Part shown: piece after piece, positions 42,526 to 52,253 of the stretch
Layout of the letters: each line of letters opens with the position of its first letter
Numbering within the stretch: position 1 is the stretch's first letter
Assembly: GCA_026398275.1 (NCBI GenBank)
Contig: JAPLTF010000026.1
Coordinates: 1 to 64,000, forward strand
Length of the DNA stretch: 64,000 nt
Direction of reading: 5' to 3'
Source: Verrucomicrobiota bacterium
GTDB taxonomy: Bacteria > Verrucomicrobiota > Verrucomicrobiia > Chthoniobacterales > Terrimicrobiaceae
Program-made: the position numbers and the translations under genes
Notes under the pieces: model-generated
What the model saw: only the letters and a program-made list of their open reading frames with translations
Databases searched by the model: none
What the model was told of the DNA's origin: nothing

Positions 42526-42882
42526 ATGCACCGCGTTGGCAAGCTCGCCAGCGGAAAGTTTGTTTCTGCAAAATCCGTGCCCGAAGTTCTCAAGCGCATC
42601 ATCGAGCCGGGAGACAACCAGAAGCAGGCGGATTTTTTGGCGAACCAGCTGGCGACGCTCACGAAGAAGGACCTCCGCGACATCCACCTCGTGATGTCGT
42701 GCCTCACGCTCGTCCGCCAATCCACCGGCCCCGGCGGAGCAAGGGCGGAAGCCGCCCGGGGATTTCCCCGCATTTTTGAAACCGGAATTCCGGTTTATCA
42801 GGATGCGCTGGCATCCGGCCTGGCCTGCAATGCCGCGTGCATCCAAACCCTGTTCGCCCTCATGGAGTCGGCATGGTTTTGA
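42526..42882 (+). pseudogene. CitG/MdcB-like remnant
   Basis: 118-codon frame. Its second half GGARAEAARGFPRIFETG ... LFALMES resembles the KGARGEAxxGFP...LLALMA stretch of triphosphoribosyl-dephospho-CoA synthases, then stops before the DTNxxxRGG motif. The first half (VPEVLKRIIEPGDNQKQADF) was not recognised. Either a fragment or an unrelated small protein. Confidence 0.4.
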
Positions 42883-42905
42883 TGCGGTGAGTGGGTGCTT
42901 TGCGC

Positions 42906-43925
42906 TCAGTATCCGGCGAGGCGGGTGGTGGGGAGAGGTGCATGGTATTGATAGGCCGGATCCGCTTCCTGCTGTTTTTGGATCGCGGCGATTTCCGTCC
43001 ATGTGGCGACCAGCCCGTGTGGACAGGGCGGCAGGTCGTGTTTGATCAGCTTGTGAAGCCGTCCGAGATTGTAGCACGGCACCGCGGCAAACATGTGATG
43101 CTCGATATGGTAGTTCATGTGCCAGTAGAGGAACTGCACGGCAGGGTTGACCGTGAATGTGCGGCAGCAGAGCCGGAAGTCCGAGACGTTGTCCTGTAGC
43201 CCGTTGTGCTGGGTGTTGTTGCAGAGGAAAAACAGCCAGCCCCCGTAGAATGGCGCAAACGTGACGAGCACGGGGATCATCCAGAGCTGGAAATAGATGG
43301 AGACGGCGAAGATCAGCCCGTGGCCGATGAGGAGAGTCCGCGCCCACAGCACAGGGCCCCGGCGCTTTTCCGGATCTTCGGGTGGAAAAAGTTTGAGCTC
43401 CCACTCGCCGGCGAACGTTCCGCGCGCGATGCGGAACGTGTCGGCGATGGCATGCCAAATCCCCTTCAGGTTCAGCGTGCTGTCCAGAAAAAATTGCCGG
43501 ACAAGGATCCGGATCGGCAGCACGACCTCCAGATCCTCCGGTGGGTGCAGCGTGTAGCGGTGGTGCCGTGCATGGCTTTTCTCGAAGACTTCAAAATTGA
43601 TCCAGCCGAGGAATGCGAAGATCCGCAGGAATGCGCGGTTCAGGGCCTTTGTCTTGAACACCGTCCCGTGGCCGAGCTCATGGACGGCGTTGATTTGAAA
43701 GGCGTAGCAGATGCCGTGCAACAGGGTCAGCGCGATCACTGCCGGAAACGGCCAGCGCCCGGCCGAGTAGAAGGCCAGGCCGCCGGTCACAATCAGGGTT
43801 CCAAGATAGCCGAGAGATTGCAGCCATCCCAGCGCGTCGCTGCGCTCGTGCAGGCTTTTCAAAATATCCGGCCGGACCGGGCACCGATACCAATCCACCG
43901 GTTGCGGTTTGCTTTTCGCATTCAT
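42906..43925 (-). CDS. Membrane fatty acid desaturase
   Basis: 339 residues with the three histidine boxes of di-iron membrane desaturases: HELGHGT near 83, HARHHRY near 116 and HIEHHMF near 273, in a four-helix layout (GTLIVTGGLAFYSAG, LLHGICYAFQINAV, LLIGHGLIFAVSIYF). It inserts a double bond into acyl chains of membrane lipids. It is divergent from an AraC-family gene with 66 bp between, so the regulator may control it. Confidence 0.85.
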   Translation of the reverse strand: MNAKSKPQPVDWYRCPVRPDILKSLHERSDALGWLQSLGYLGTLIVTGGLAFYSAGRWPFPAVIALTLLHGICYAFQINAVHELGHGTVFKTKALNRAFLRIFAFLGWINFEVFEKSHARHHRYTLHPPEDLEVVLPIRILVRQFFLDSTLNLKGIWHAIADTFRIARGTFAGEWELKLFPPEDPEKRRGPVLWARTLLIGHGLIFAVSIYFQLWMIPVLVTFAPFYGGWLFFLCNNTQHNGLQDNVSDFRLCCRTFTVNPAVQFLYWHMNYHIEHHMFAAVPCYNLGRLHKLIKHDLPPCPHGLVATWTEIAAIQKQQEADPAYQYHAPLPTTRLAGY

Positions 43926-43991
43926 TGCCGCGAACGTATCACGCGGGATTGCGGCTGGCTTTCGCCCGTGTATCGCAATACAAAATCAAAC

Positions 43992-44873
43992 ATGCCGCAA
44001 TTGAAGAAAATGCGCGCCCATGAGCGGGTGATCCTGGATCTGCGGACGCTGGGCATTGCCGGGGTGCCCACACTCGGGCGCTACAATTTCACCCATGCCC
44101 ACCGTGGCCTCGTCGAGCACGCGCATCCCGGGGCTATGGAGATCTGCTACCTGGCCAAAGGCACACAGATCTACCGGGTTGGCCGGCAGGACTACGTGCT
44201 GCGGGGCGGCGATGTCTTCGTCACTTTTCCAGGTGAGGAGCACAGCACGGGTGAGGCACCGCAGGAAAAAGGCGTGCTGTATTGGATTCACTTCGTTCTT
44301 CCCAACAAGCCCGCCCGCTTCCTGAACTGCCCGCCAGTTGACGCCGCGAAGCTGATGGCGCAGCTTCGCGCAATTCCGCACCGGCATTTCTCCGGCACCC
44401 CACGGCTTCAGGTGTTGCTTGATGAGGTCATGGCCGCCGCCGGATCGCGCGGAGATCCCCTGCGCCGGATTTTTCTCAGCGTGAAGCTGATGGAGTTTCT
44501 TTTGCTCGTCCTTGACTGCTCCCGGAAAAACCCCAGGGCCGGCCTCTCGCCCGGCATCAACAGCCTGCTCCATCACATCGACGGTCGGCTCGAGGAGGAA
44601 CTCACCGTCGGGGACCTGGCGGCGGTCATGGGGTTGTCCGAATCGCGTTTCAAGGCGCGATTCAAGCAGGAGATCGGGATTCCTCCCGCCGAGTATGTCC
44701 TGCGCTGCAAAATCTCCGCGGCAAAATCCTTTCTCGTCCGGCCCGGCGCGACCGTCACCGATATCGCCTACCGGCTGAGCTTCTCTTCGTCGCAATACTT
44801 CGCGACCGTGTTCAAGCGCTATACCCGAAAAAGTCCCGGCTCACTGCTTCCGCCCCGCGCCCGGGCGCGGTAA
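43992..44873 (+). CDS. AraC-family transcriptional regulator
   Basis: 293 residues: N-terminal cupin sensor domain (EHAHPGAMEICYLAKGTQIY ... GGDVFVTFPGEEHSTGE) and C-terminal double HTH (LTVGDLAAVMGLSESRFKAR; VTDIAYRLSFSSSQYFATVF). Start at MPQLKKMRAH; the ORF track extends upstream over the desaturase. It is divergent from the desaturase gene and could respond to a small ligand; the ligand is unknown. Confidence 0.87.
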   Translation: MPQLKKMRAHERVILDLRTLGIAGVPTLGRYNFTHAHRGLVEHAHPGAMEICYLAKGTQIYRVGRQDYVLRGGDVFVTFPGEEHSTGEAPQEKGVLYWIHFVLPNKPARFLNCPPVDAAKLMAQLRAIPHRHFSGTPRLQVLLDEVMAAAGSRGDPLRRIFLSVKLMEFLLLVLDCSRKNPRAGLSPGINSLLHHIDGRLEEELTVGDLAAVMGLSESRFKARFKQEIGIPPAEYVLRCKISAAKSFLVRPGATVTDIAYRLSFSSSQYFATVFKRYTRKSPGSLLPPRARAR

Positions 44874-44916
44874 ACTCCATTGCCCGCGGCGCCGGCATTC
44901 GCTAGACAGTGGCGTC

Positions 44917-45609
44917 ATGAATGGCCCAAAGCCAGATGCTGCCCCGGGGTTTCGCGCGCCGCGCGAGGCCTTTTTGCTGGCGGGCGTCGGCGGCAGCATC
45001 GACGCGGTCGGAATCCTCACATTGGGGGGCCTCTTCGTCGCCCACATGAGCGGGAACTCCGCGTCGTTCGGCGCGGCGTTCGGGCAGGGCGATTGGGCGA
45101 AAGGCCTGCCCCATCTGCTGGCGATCCCGGTTTTCGTTCTCGGGTTGTTCCTCGGATACCTGTGGATTCTTAGCTCCCGGACCTACCGGCGCTGCGCCGT
45201 GCTGCTGGCGGTGGAGGCATTTTTGCTCGCGGTGTTTTTCGTGCTCGTCCGCACAGGCATCGGCTTGCCTGCAGCGATCCCGGCCCTTCTGGCGATGGGG
45301 TTGCAAAATGCGACACTCCGTGAGCTTGGGTTCTCCTCCTTTCCGACAACCTATGTCACCGGGGTGCTGGACATGTTGGGAAAGTCCGCGGCACGCGCGG
45401 TGCTTGAGGGCGGCGGTCCGGCATTGTCCGATGCCCGCCGGGCCGGCGCGGTTTGGCTTTCCTACGCGACTGGCGCGATCCTCGGCAGCGCGGGGTTGGC
45501 GTGGCTTGGCGTTGGCATCGTCTTCGTTCCGGTGGTGATCCTCGGCGCGCTCGCGACCCGTTTCGCCCGGACCGGCTCGCAGCTTGGCGAACATCCGGCG
45601 GCTCGCTGA
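44917..45609 (+). CDS. DUF1275 (YoaK-type) membrane protein
   Basis: 230 residues with five to six membrane spans. SIDAVGILTLGGLFVAHMSG matches the family start (GxxDAxGxLxxGGxFxxxMSGN). Family function is unclear. It lies 43 bp after the AraC gene. Confidence 0.82.
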   Translation: MNGPKPDAAPGFRAPREAFLLAGVGGSIDAVGILTLGGLFVAHMSGNSASFGAAFGQGDWAKGLPHLLAIPVFVLGLFLGYLWILSSRTYRRCAVLLAVEAFLLAVFFVLVRTGIGLPAAIPALLAMGLQNATLRELGFSSFPTTYVTGVLDMLGKSAARAVLEGGGPALSDARRAGAVWLSYATGAILGSAGLAWLGVGIVFVPVVILGALATRFARTGSQLGEHPAAR

Positions 45610-45666
45610 TGTATCCCATGGAAATGCCTCCTCGACCCTGTGCAGGGCGCATGATGTAGTTTTCCG

Positions 45667-46611
45667 ATGAAGACTCAACGTCTTGGAACGAGCCGGATCG
45701 AAATCTCACGGCTCGCGTATGGGTGCATGCGCATTTCCGGCTCCTGGGACCGGACGACGGTGGACGATGCCGTGATCCAGCGCGGAATCGAAGCCCTCGA
45801 GGCAGCGGTGGATGCGGGCTACACGTTCTTCGACCACGCCGACATCTACGGCGACACCGCGTGCGAGAGTATCTACGGACATGCGCTCCAGAAGCATCCG
45901 GATTGGCGCGACCGCCTCGTCGTCGCCACGAAGTGCGGGATCCGGTTCGAGGACGAGCCGAACCCCGGCCAGCCCCACCGCTACGATTTTTCTTACGAGC
46001 ACATTTTGACTTCCGTGGAAGAATCGCTTCAGCGGCTGCGCCTGCAAACAATCGATCTGCTCATGCTCCACCGGCCGGACTTTCTGGCGGACCCGGCGGA
46101 GATCGCGCAGGCGTTCGCGGAGCTACGGGCGGACGGCAAGGTGCGGGAGTTCGGGGTGAGCAATTTCCGCCCGTCCCTCTTCTCTGCCGTGCAGAGCGCG
46201 CTGCCGTTTGCCCTGCAGGTGAACCAGGTCGAGATCCATCCCCTTCGGGTGGATTGCTTCACGGACGGAACGCTGGATCAATGCCTCGAACGCGGCGTCA
46301 CTCCCATGGCCTGGAGCCCGCTCGCCCAGGGGCGCGTGGGGGCCGGGCAGGATCCCAAGACGGATGCGCCGAATCGGGAGCATCATCTCGCCATTCTCGC
46401 CGCGCTGGATCAGGCGGCGGCGCAGTTCGGCTGCGACCGGACGGTCATTGCGCTGGCGTGGCTTCTGCGTCATCCGGCCGGGATTGTCCCCGTCGTGGGA
46501 AGTGCCAAGCCTGAAAACATCCGGAACGCGGCATTGGCCACTAATATAGAAATGGACCGCGATACATGGTATCGCATCCTTCTCGCAGCGCGCGGGGTCA
46601 AGCTGCCCTGA
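45667..46611 (+). CDS. Aldo/keto reductase, YdhF-like
   Basis: 314 residues. The tetrad is visible: Asp and Tyr in FFDHADIYGD, Lys in VATKCGI, His in LLMLHRPD. The NADPH tail PVVGSAKPENIRNA is present. It reduces aldehydes or ketones in the cytosol; the natural substrate is unknown. YdhF is the closest type because of the QVNQVEIHPL segment. Confidence 0.87.
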   Translation: MKTQRLGTSRIEISRLAYGCMRISGSWDRTTVDDAVIQRGIEALEAAVDAGYTFFDHADIYGDTACESIYGHALQKHPDWRDRLVVATKCGIRFEDEPNPGQPHRYDFSYEHILTSVEESLQRLRLQTIDLLMLHRPDFLADPAEIAQAFAELRADGKVREFGVSNFRPSLFSAVQSALPFALQVNQVEIHPLRVDCFTDGTLDQCLERGVTPMAWSPLAQGRVGAGQDPKTDAPNREHHLAILAALDQAAAQFGCDRTVIALAWLLRHPAGIVPVVGSAKPENIRNAALATNIEMDRDTWYRILLAARGVKLP

Positions 46612-46625
46612 GTGCCCCGCCGCAT

Positions 46626-48140
46626 TCAGCTTTTGACATACATCTCCATCCGGCAATCGAACCCGGACATGTCCACGGTTTGGCTGCATTGCAGCTTGAG
46701 TCTGGGGTGGGGGGATCCCGACCGGAGCGGGTTGACAAAAACCAGCCGCCCGCCGGGCCGCAGCGCCACTGCGGCGACGGAGAAAAGGTCTGCGATCAAC
46801 TGCCGGATGCTAGGGACGGGGACGCGCATGCCGAGCGGGGGATTTGTGATGATGAGGCCCACGCGCCCAGCCTCCAGGCCTTCGATCGCCGCGTGCTCGC
46901 GGAAATCGCTGCAACAAAACTTCGCCTCCACCGAAGCAATTCCGGCCGCCGCAAAGTTGGTTTGCGCAGTTGCGATTGCCTCCGCGCTCAGGTCGGTGCC
47001 GAAAACCGTCCGCACACCGCCGCGCAGCGCGCATTCGATTAGTTCAACGCCCGAGCCGCAAAACGGATCCCACACGACCTCCTCGTCCATCTCTCCCGCG
47101 AGCCTCGCCATGGCGGCGGCGAGCGGGGGATGCGATGCGGCGGGGATATATTGCAGCCGGTAGGCAAACCGGGGGTCGGGGATCAAACGCGGGCGCAGCT
47201 CGACCATTTCTCCGCGTTGCGCCGGGTGAATATCCATCGCCCACAGCGCGCTCCGGGGATCGTTGAGAATTTCCGGGCACAGGGAATACACGCGGCTCGC
47301 GAGTTCCCGCACCGCTCCGCGCTGGTGACCCTTGGAGACAAAATCAAGCCGGTAGCGGATCGTTCCCTCGGTGAACGTTCTTAACAGGCGGAGTGCCAGT
47401 GGCGATGCCATGAAGTCGGCTAATTCGCCCACCCGCCCCGTGCCGAGGCAAAAACCCGCCGTGCCAAAACACCTCATCCGATAAACATCGCCCAAGGAAA
47501 ATGGCGCAACCGGCTCGATCACCACCAACCCGTCCGACTGGTCGAGGACCCGGAACTGCCCGCGCGCCACAGCCTTGACTTCCTCCCTCAACATGCCCTC
47601 GAGCCCCCTGCGGCCGCGGAGATGAATCCTCACGCCCGAGATATCCTCCAGCGGCTGATCCATCCGGATGCTCCCGGGGCTTTCGCTTCTTGCCACGGCC
47701 GCGCGCGCCTTCTGCTCGGTCCGGGGAAAAAGTCCCTGCGCCACCGCGAGCGTCTGCTCGCCTCCGATCTTATCGAGTGCTCCCGCCAGGAATTTCTTTT
47801 CGCGATCGATGTCGGTTTTTTTAAGGAGTGCGAGGAGTTCGGATTCTTCATCCCGGCCGGCGCCCACTTTGGGCAGGGCGTTCATCGCATACCGGCGGAC
47901 TTTTTCAACCGGGTCGTTGAGCAAATTCCGCAGCCAGCGTCGCACCTCGCCGCCAAGCTCCCGCGGGCCGGATTCCGAAAACACGACGCCGACCGCGCGG
48001 ATCACAGCGACCCGTTCCGCGCGCTCCGCCTGCGTGGCCCGGTCAAACCGCGGCACCTCCCCGCCCCAGAGCCGCTCCCATGGCATCGCCCGCAGCTGCT
48101 GATAGAGCTCCTTGCCCGCATTTTGTTTCTCGCTCTTCAT
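46626..48140 (-). CDS. HEAT-like repeat, THUMP and RNA methyltransferase fusion
   Basis: 504 residues. The first 140 residues form helical repeats with conserved Pro (RYAMNALPKVGAGRDEES), like HEAT or armadillo units. Then a THUMP-like RNA-binding segment (about 165-270; GRRGLEGMLREEVKAV), and a Rossmann methyltransferase with SAM loop WDPFCGSGVELIECALRGG near 357 and catalytic NPPLGMRV near 431, as in RlmL/TrmN-type guanosine N2 methyltransferases. The HEAT part is unusual. Target is probably tRNA or rRNA. Start ATG at 48140; the longer ORF adds 41 unlikely residues. Confidence 0.8.
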   Translation of the reverse strand: MKSEKQNAGKELYQQLRAMPWERLWGGEVPRFDRATQAERAERVAVIRAVGVVFSESGPRELGGEVRRWLRNLLNDPVEKVRRYAMNALPKVGAGRDEESELLALLKKTDIDREKKFLAGALDKIGGEQTLAVAQGLFPRTEQKARAAVARSESPGSIRMDQPLEDISGVRIHLRGRRGLEGMLREEVKAVARGQFRVLDQSDGLVVIEPVAPFSLGDVYRMRCFGTAGFCLGTGRVGELADFMASPLALRLLRTFTEGTIRYRLDFVSKGHQRGAVRELASRVYSLCPEILNDPRSALWAMDIHPAQRGEMVELRPRLIPDPRFAYRLQYIPAASHPPLAAAMARLAGEMDEEVVWDPFCGSGVELIECALRGGVRTVFGTDLSAEAIATAQTNFAAAGIASVEAKFCCSDFREHAAIEGLEAGRVGLIITNPPLGMRVPVPSIRQLIADLFSVAAVALRPGGRLVFVNPLRSGSPHPRLKLQCSQTVDMSGFDCRMEMYVKS

Positions 48141-48376
48141 TCCAGACAGGCCTTTGTCACAACCTGCGGGATTGTTCGTGGAAATGCCCGCATCGTCAAT
48201 CCGGCAGCACGCCGTGGATGACCGTGAATAAATGGAAGGCAGGTGCGTTTCACTTTTCAGCAACCATTATGAAAACCCTCGCCTGCCCCGTTTCTGCATC
48301 CCGGCCCGTTCCATTCGCCGCCGGAGCGAAAAAATCCCATTGTCGCGTGCTGCCCCGAACCGTGATACTTTGCGGC

Positions 48377-50359
48377 ATGGAAAATATCCGCTTCTGCCGG
48401 CCGGCCCGGCCCGCGCGAGCATGGGCTGTGATTCTGGCCGCCATCTTGGGCTGCCTCGCTCCGCTGCCGGCGCAGATCGCCGCCCAGCCGGTTCCTCCGC
48501 CCGTGCAGATGGACTCTCAAAAACTCAATGCGGGGGAGCTGGGCCAGCTTCTTGCCCCGATCGCGCTGTATCCCGATGCCCTGATCGCCCTCATTCTGCC
48601 CGCCTCCACGGTGACCCCGGATGTCGTGATGGCGGCAAGGTATTTGAAGGCCAACGGCGATCCCGAACACACGGAGAGCCAGCCATGGGATGAGAGCGTG
48701 AAATCGCTCGCCCGCTATCCGGATGTTCTTGCCTGGATGGATGAAAATCTGGAGTGGACAACTTCTGTTGGGGAGGCATTCGTTGAGCAGCCGGCCGATG
48801 TGATGGCCGCGATTCAGGCATTGCGTGAGCAGGCCAAAGCCGCCGGGAATCTCGTGGACTCTCCCCAGCAGAAAGTGGTCGAGGAGGAGGAGACGATCCG
48901 GATCGTGCCGGCGGACCCGCAGGTGATCTACGTTCCCCAATACGATCCGCAGGTTGTTTACGTGCAGTCGTATTCCACCGTTCCGGTGCTGACATTCGGC
49001 ATCGGTTTCGCCGTGGGGTCATGGCTTTGCTACGACTTCGATTGGCGCCAGCGCTGCTTCTATCGCGGCAACTGGTGCGGATGGAATCGCGACCGGCACA
49101 ACAACTGGAACCGCGGGCCCGATGGAAACCGTTGCGGGACCGTGAATATCGAGTTCAACAACGCGAGCCGCTGGCTGCCGAGCGCCGGCGCGCAGCGCCA
49201 GGCAAACCAGCGCCAGCAAAACAACACGGGCAACGCCCGCTATGTCAGCGCCCGATCGGGCTCCCCCGTCGCCCCGCAGGCCACCCGCCCCGCAGCAGTC
49301 TACGACCCCGGGTTGAAGAGCTCCCTGCCGCGCCCGACAAAACCAGAACGCTCGTCAGGTTGGACTGGGCGTCCCGCACACCCTGGCGCTCCCACAACGA
49401 TTCCTTCCACGCCGGAAGCCGGGGAAAACTCCACCCGCCCCGAAAGACCCCGCGCTCAGCGCCCCGAGACCACTGGCCCGAATTCCACGAGTCCCGTCCC
49501 GCCGGCCCGCAGGATTCCTGACCAAGCGCCGGAACCTCTCCCGCCAGGCGTGCTTCCGCAAGCGCCCCCGCAGGCGCACCCGAATCGCGGCCGTCCGCCC
49601 ACCGTGCCAATCACGGCTGCGCCCCGGGTGCCGGTCCAAACAAATGCTCCCGGGACATCGCGCGATGGAAGAGCCGAGGCCGGCCAGACCAAACAACCGG
49701 ATCGCCCCGCTCCCGACGCCTCAAGCCCCGTGAATACACCGCGACAAGAAGGCGCCCACCCGAAGCTGCCTCCCCCATGCCCGGTGGCACCGGATCAAAA
49801 GCCCGTTCCTTCAGAGCAAACCGGCGACAAGCCCGATGCTCCACGCACAGGCGTTCCTCCGGCCAGCCAGCCAACCCGGCCCGCTGCGGACATCCAAGAG
49901 CGGATTCAGCCTGCACAGGAGAGCCGACAGGACGAACCTCCGAAATCGGACAGACCCACCCTGCCTGTCGCCGATACACCGGCTGGCCCACAGAGTCCGG
50001 CCCTGGTTGTGCAGCCGCAACCGCGCAGGCAGGCCCCGACGGTCGAGCCTGTGCAGCAGCAAGAACGTCCGGCCCCGGTTGTGCAGCCGCAACCGCGCAG
50101 GCAGGCCCCGACGGTCGAGCCTGTGCAGCAGCAAGAACGTCCGGCCCCGGTCGTGCAGCCGCAACCACAGACCCGCAAACAGGCCCCGACGGTCAATCCC
50201 GTGCAGCAGCAACGTCCCCAGGCGCCGCAACCCCAGCAACCCCAGGCCCCCCTGGCCGTTCAGCCTGTTCAGCAACAGCAGCGCCAAGCTCCGGTTGTTC
50301 AACCCCAGAGCCCATCGCAACCGGCAGCCGATCCGCGCAGGAATCGCGGGGATAGATAG
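48377..50359 (+). CDS. DUF3300 exported protein with Pro/Gln-rich tail
   Basis: 660 residues with a signal peptide (ARAWAVILAAILGCLAPLPA) and then the DUF3300 core (LGQLLAPIALYPDALIALIL ... YVPQYDPQVVYVQ) to about residue 280. From about 300 on it is a disordered Pro/Gln/Arg tail with 24-residue tandem repeats. Function of DUF3300 is not established. Start chosen at the ATG directly before the signal peptide. 48141-48376 upstream has no gene. Confidence 0.8.
   Translation: MENIRFCRPARPARAWAVILAAILGCLAPLPAQIAAQPVPPPVQMDSQKLNAGELGQLLAPIALYPDALIALILPASTVTPDVVMAARYLKANGDPEHTESQPWDESVKSLARYPDVLAWMDENLEWTTSVGEAFVEQPADVMAAIQALREQAKAAGNLVDSPQQKVVEEEETIRIVPADPQVIYVPQYDPQVVYVQSYSTVPVLTFGIGFAVGSWLCYDFDWRQRCFYRGNWCGWNRDRHNNWNRGPDGNRCGTVNIEFNNASRWLPSAGAQRQANQRQQNNTGNARYVSARSGSPVAPQATRPAAVYDPGLKSSLPRPTKPERSSGWTGRPAHPGAPTTIPSTPEAGENSTRPERPRAQRPETTGPNSTSPVPPARRIPDQAPEPLPPGVLPQAPPQAHPNRGRPPTVPITAAPRVPVQTNAPGTSRDGRAEAGQTKQPDRPAPDASSPVNTPRQEGAHPKLPPPCPVAPDQKPVPSEQTGDKPDAPRTGVPPASQPTRPAADIQERIQPAQESRQDEPPKSDRPTLPVADTPAGPQSPALVVQPQPRRQAPTVEPVQQQERPAPVVQPQPRRQAPTVEPVQQQERPAPVVQPQPQTRKQAPTVNPVQQQRPQAPQPQQPQAPLAVQPVQQQQRQAPVVQPQSPSQPAADPRRNRGDR
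50009..50224 (+). repeat. 72-bp tandem repeat in the DUF3300 gene
   Basis: Units begin at 50009, 50081 and 50153 (GTGCAGCCGCAA start), exact period 72 bp, coding 24 residues with PAPVVQPQPRRQ. The third copy has diverged. The reading frame is kept. Confidence 0.88.
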
Positions 50360-50411
50360 AATTGCGCTTTCCGCAATCGCCGATTGCAGGTTCGGTGTCT
50401 ATTGAAGAGCA

Positions 50412-51356
50412 GTGCCCATCATCGAATCCCGCTTCCGCCCTCCCTGGTATCTGCGGAACGCCCATGTACAGACGATCCTGCCGGTTCTTGCGGGCGGAGG
50501 TGAGCGGGTTGATTTCTGTCGCGAGCGGCTGGAGTTGCGGGATGGGGATTTTCTCGATCTGGACCGCATAGATTCCGGCCAGCGGCGTCTCGCGATCCTG
50601 TGCTCCGGCCTGGAGGGGAACTCGCGGGACCCCGGGATGATCCGGCTTGCCCGGAGCTTTGCTGCCGACGGCTGGGACGTGCTCGCCTGGAACTATCGCG
50701 GGTGCAGCGGTGTCTTGAACCGGCTTGCCCGTTCCTACCATAGCGGCGCGACCGAAGACCTTGCCGCAGTCGTCGCGCACGCGGGCGACCGCCCCATCGC
50801 GCTGGTCGGATGCAGCATCGGCGGCAATCTTGTCTTGAAGTATCTCGGCGAGGCAACCCCTGCCGCAAATATCCTCGGGGCCGCCGCCATCTCCGCCCCA
50901 GTGGATCTTGCCTCCACCGCAAAGGCTCTCGACCGGAGGCCCGGCAACCGGCTCTACCTGCGCAGGCTCATCGCAAGCCTCTGCAAAAAAGTCCGGACCA
51001 AAGCCGCGGCCATGCCCGGACGAGTCGACCTGTCCGGACTGACCGCCCTGCACGGGTTCGAGCACTTCGACGACCGATACACCGCGCCGATCCACGGCTT
51101 CCTCGGTGCCGAAGACTATTGGGAAAAATGCAGCGCACGGCAGTTTCTCCACGCGATTGATGTTCCGACCCTCATCCTCAGCGCGAAGGACGATCCCTTT
51201 CTGACGCCCGAATCATTTCCATTTTCCGAGGCTGCTAAGAACCCGCAGCTCACGCTCGAAGCCCCGGAATCCGGCGGACACCTTGGATTCCTCGACGCCC
51301 GCGGCTCATGGATCAACCGCCGAATTCCAGAATTTCTTTCCAGCCTTGCCCAATGA
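50412..51356 (+). CDS. YheT-family alpha/beta hydrolase
   Basis: 314 residues. LCSGLEGNSRDP, WNYRGCSGVLNRLARSYHSG, and nucleophile Ser in VGCSIGGNLVLKYLGE match YheT/ABHD1-3 hydrolases; Asp in LSAKDDPFLTP and His in ESGGHLGFLD complete the triad. It probably cleaves esters; the substrate is unknown. The start is a GTG at 50412 because no ATG precedes PIIESRFRPPW. Confidence 0.84.
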   Translation: MPIIESRFRPPWYLRNAHVQTILPVLAGGGERVDFCRERLELRDGDFLDLDRIDSGQRRLAILCSGLEGNSRDPGMIRLARSFAADGWDVLAWNYRGCSGVLNRLARSYHSGATEDLAAVVAHAGDRPIALVGCSIGGNLVLKYLGEATPAANILGAAAISAPVDLASTAKALDRRPGNRLYLRRLIASLCKKVRTKAAAMPGRVDLSGLTALHGFEHFDDRYTAPIHGFLGAEDYWEKCSARQFLHAIDVPTLILSAKDDPFLTPESFPFSEAAKNPQLTLEAPESGGHLGFLDARGSWINRRIPEFLSSLAQ

Positions 51357-51488
51357 AATGGTAAAAATCCCGCGAAAGCGTGAGACCCCCCCCTAAAAAG
51401 GCGTGCGATCCCCGGCGAAAAATTTCAAAATGGCCGGAAGTGGCAGCGAGTCTGCAGATCGTTTCCTGCCCATTCCACGCTTATCCCT

Positions 51489-52253
51489 ATGAAAGCCGTC
51501 ATCCTCGCAGGAGGCTTGGGCACCCGCCTGAGCGAAGAAACCGTCACGCGTCCGAAACCGATGGTCGAGATCGGAGGCCGTCCGATCCTCTGGCACATCC
51601 TTAAAATCTACTCCTCCCACGGGATCAACGATTTTGTGATCTGCGCGGGCTACAAGGGATACGTGATCAAGGAATATTTCGCGAACTACTTCCTTCACAT
51701 GTCGGATGTCACCTTCGACATGAAAGAGAACCGCATGGAGGTGCATTCCAAGCGCTCCGAACCCTGGCGGGTGACCATTGTTGACACCGGCGACGAAACG
51801 CTGACCGGCGGACGCATGAAGCGCATCGCCCCGTTTGTGGATGGAACATTCTGCATGACCTACGGGGATGGCTTGGCGGACGTCAATGTCGCCGAATCCA
51901 TCGAATACCATCGCAAGCAGGGCCTGAAGGCTACGCTGACTGCCGTTCAGCCCTTGGGTCGCTTTGGAGCCCTTGGTCTGGCCGCTGGGAAAGTTGCCAG
52001 CTTCCAGGAAAAGCCCCGGGGCGACGGGTCCTGGATCAATGGTGGATTCTTTGTCCTGGAGCCATCCGTCTTCGACTATGTTGATGGTGACGACACGCTT
52101 TGGGAAAAACGGCCGATGGAAACGTTGTCCAACGAAGGCCAGCTTGCTGCCTACCAGCACAACGGTTTCTGGCAGCCAATGGACACGCTTCGTGACAAGC
52201 TGCTTCTCGAAAGACTCTGGGAGGAAGAAAAAGCTCCATGGAAAACTTGGTAG
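51489..52253 (+). CDS. rfbF: Glucose-1-phosphate cytidylyltransferase
   Basis: 254 residues; makes CDP-glucose from CTP and glucose-1-phosphate, the first step of CDP-3,6-dideoxyhexose synthesis. N-terminal [18 protein letters not shown] and [17 protein letters not shown] are the nucleotide-binding motifs. Length is typical. It overlaps rfbG by 16 bp, so the two are coupled. Confidence 0.93.
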   Translation: MKAVILAGGLGTRLSEETVTRPKPMVEIGGRPILWHILKIYSSHGINDFVICAGYKGYVIKEYFANYFLHMSDVTFDMKENRMEVHSKRSEPWRVTIVDTGDETLTGGRMKRIAPFVDGTFCMTYGDGLADVNVAESIEYHRKQGLKATLTAVQPLGRFGALGLAAGKVASFQEKPRGDGSWINGGFFVLEPSVFDYVDGDDTLWEKRPMETLSNEGQLAAYQHNGFWQPMDTLRDKLLLERLWEEEKAPWKTW

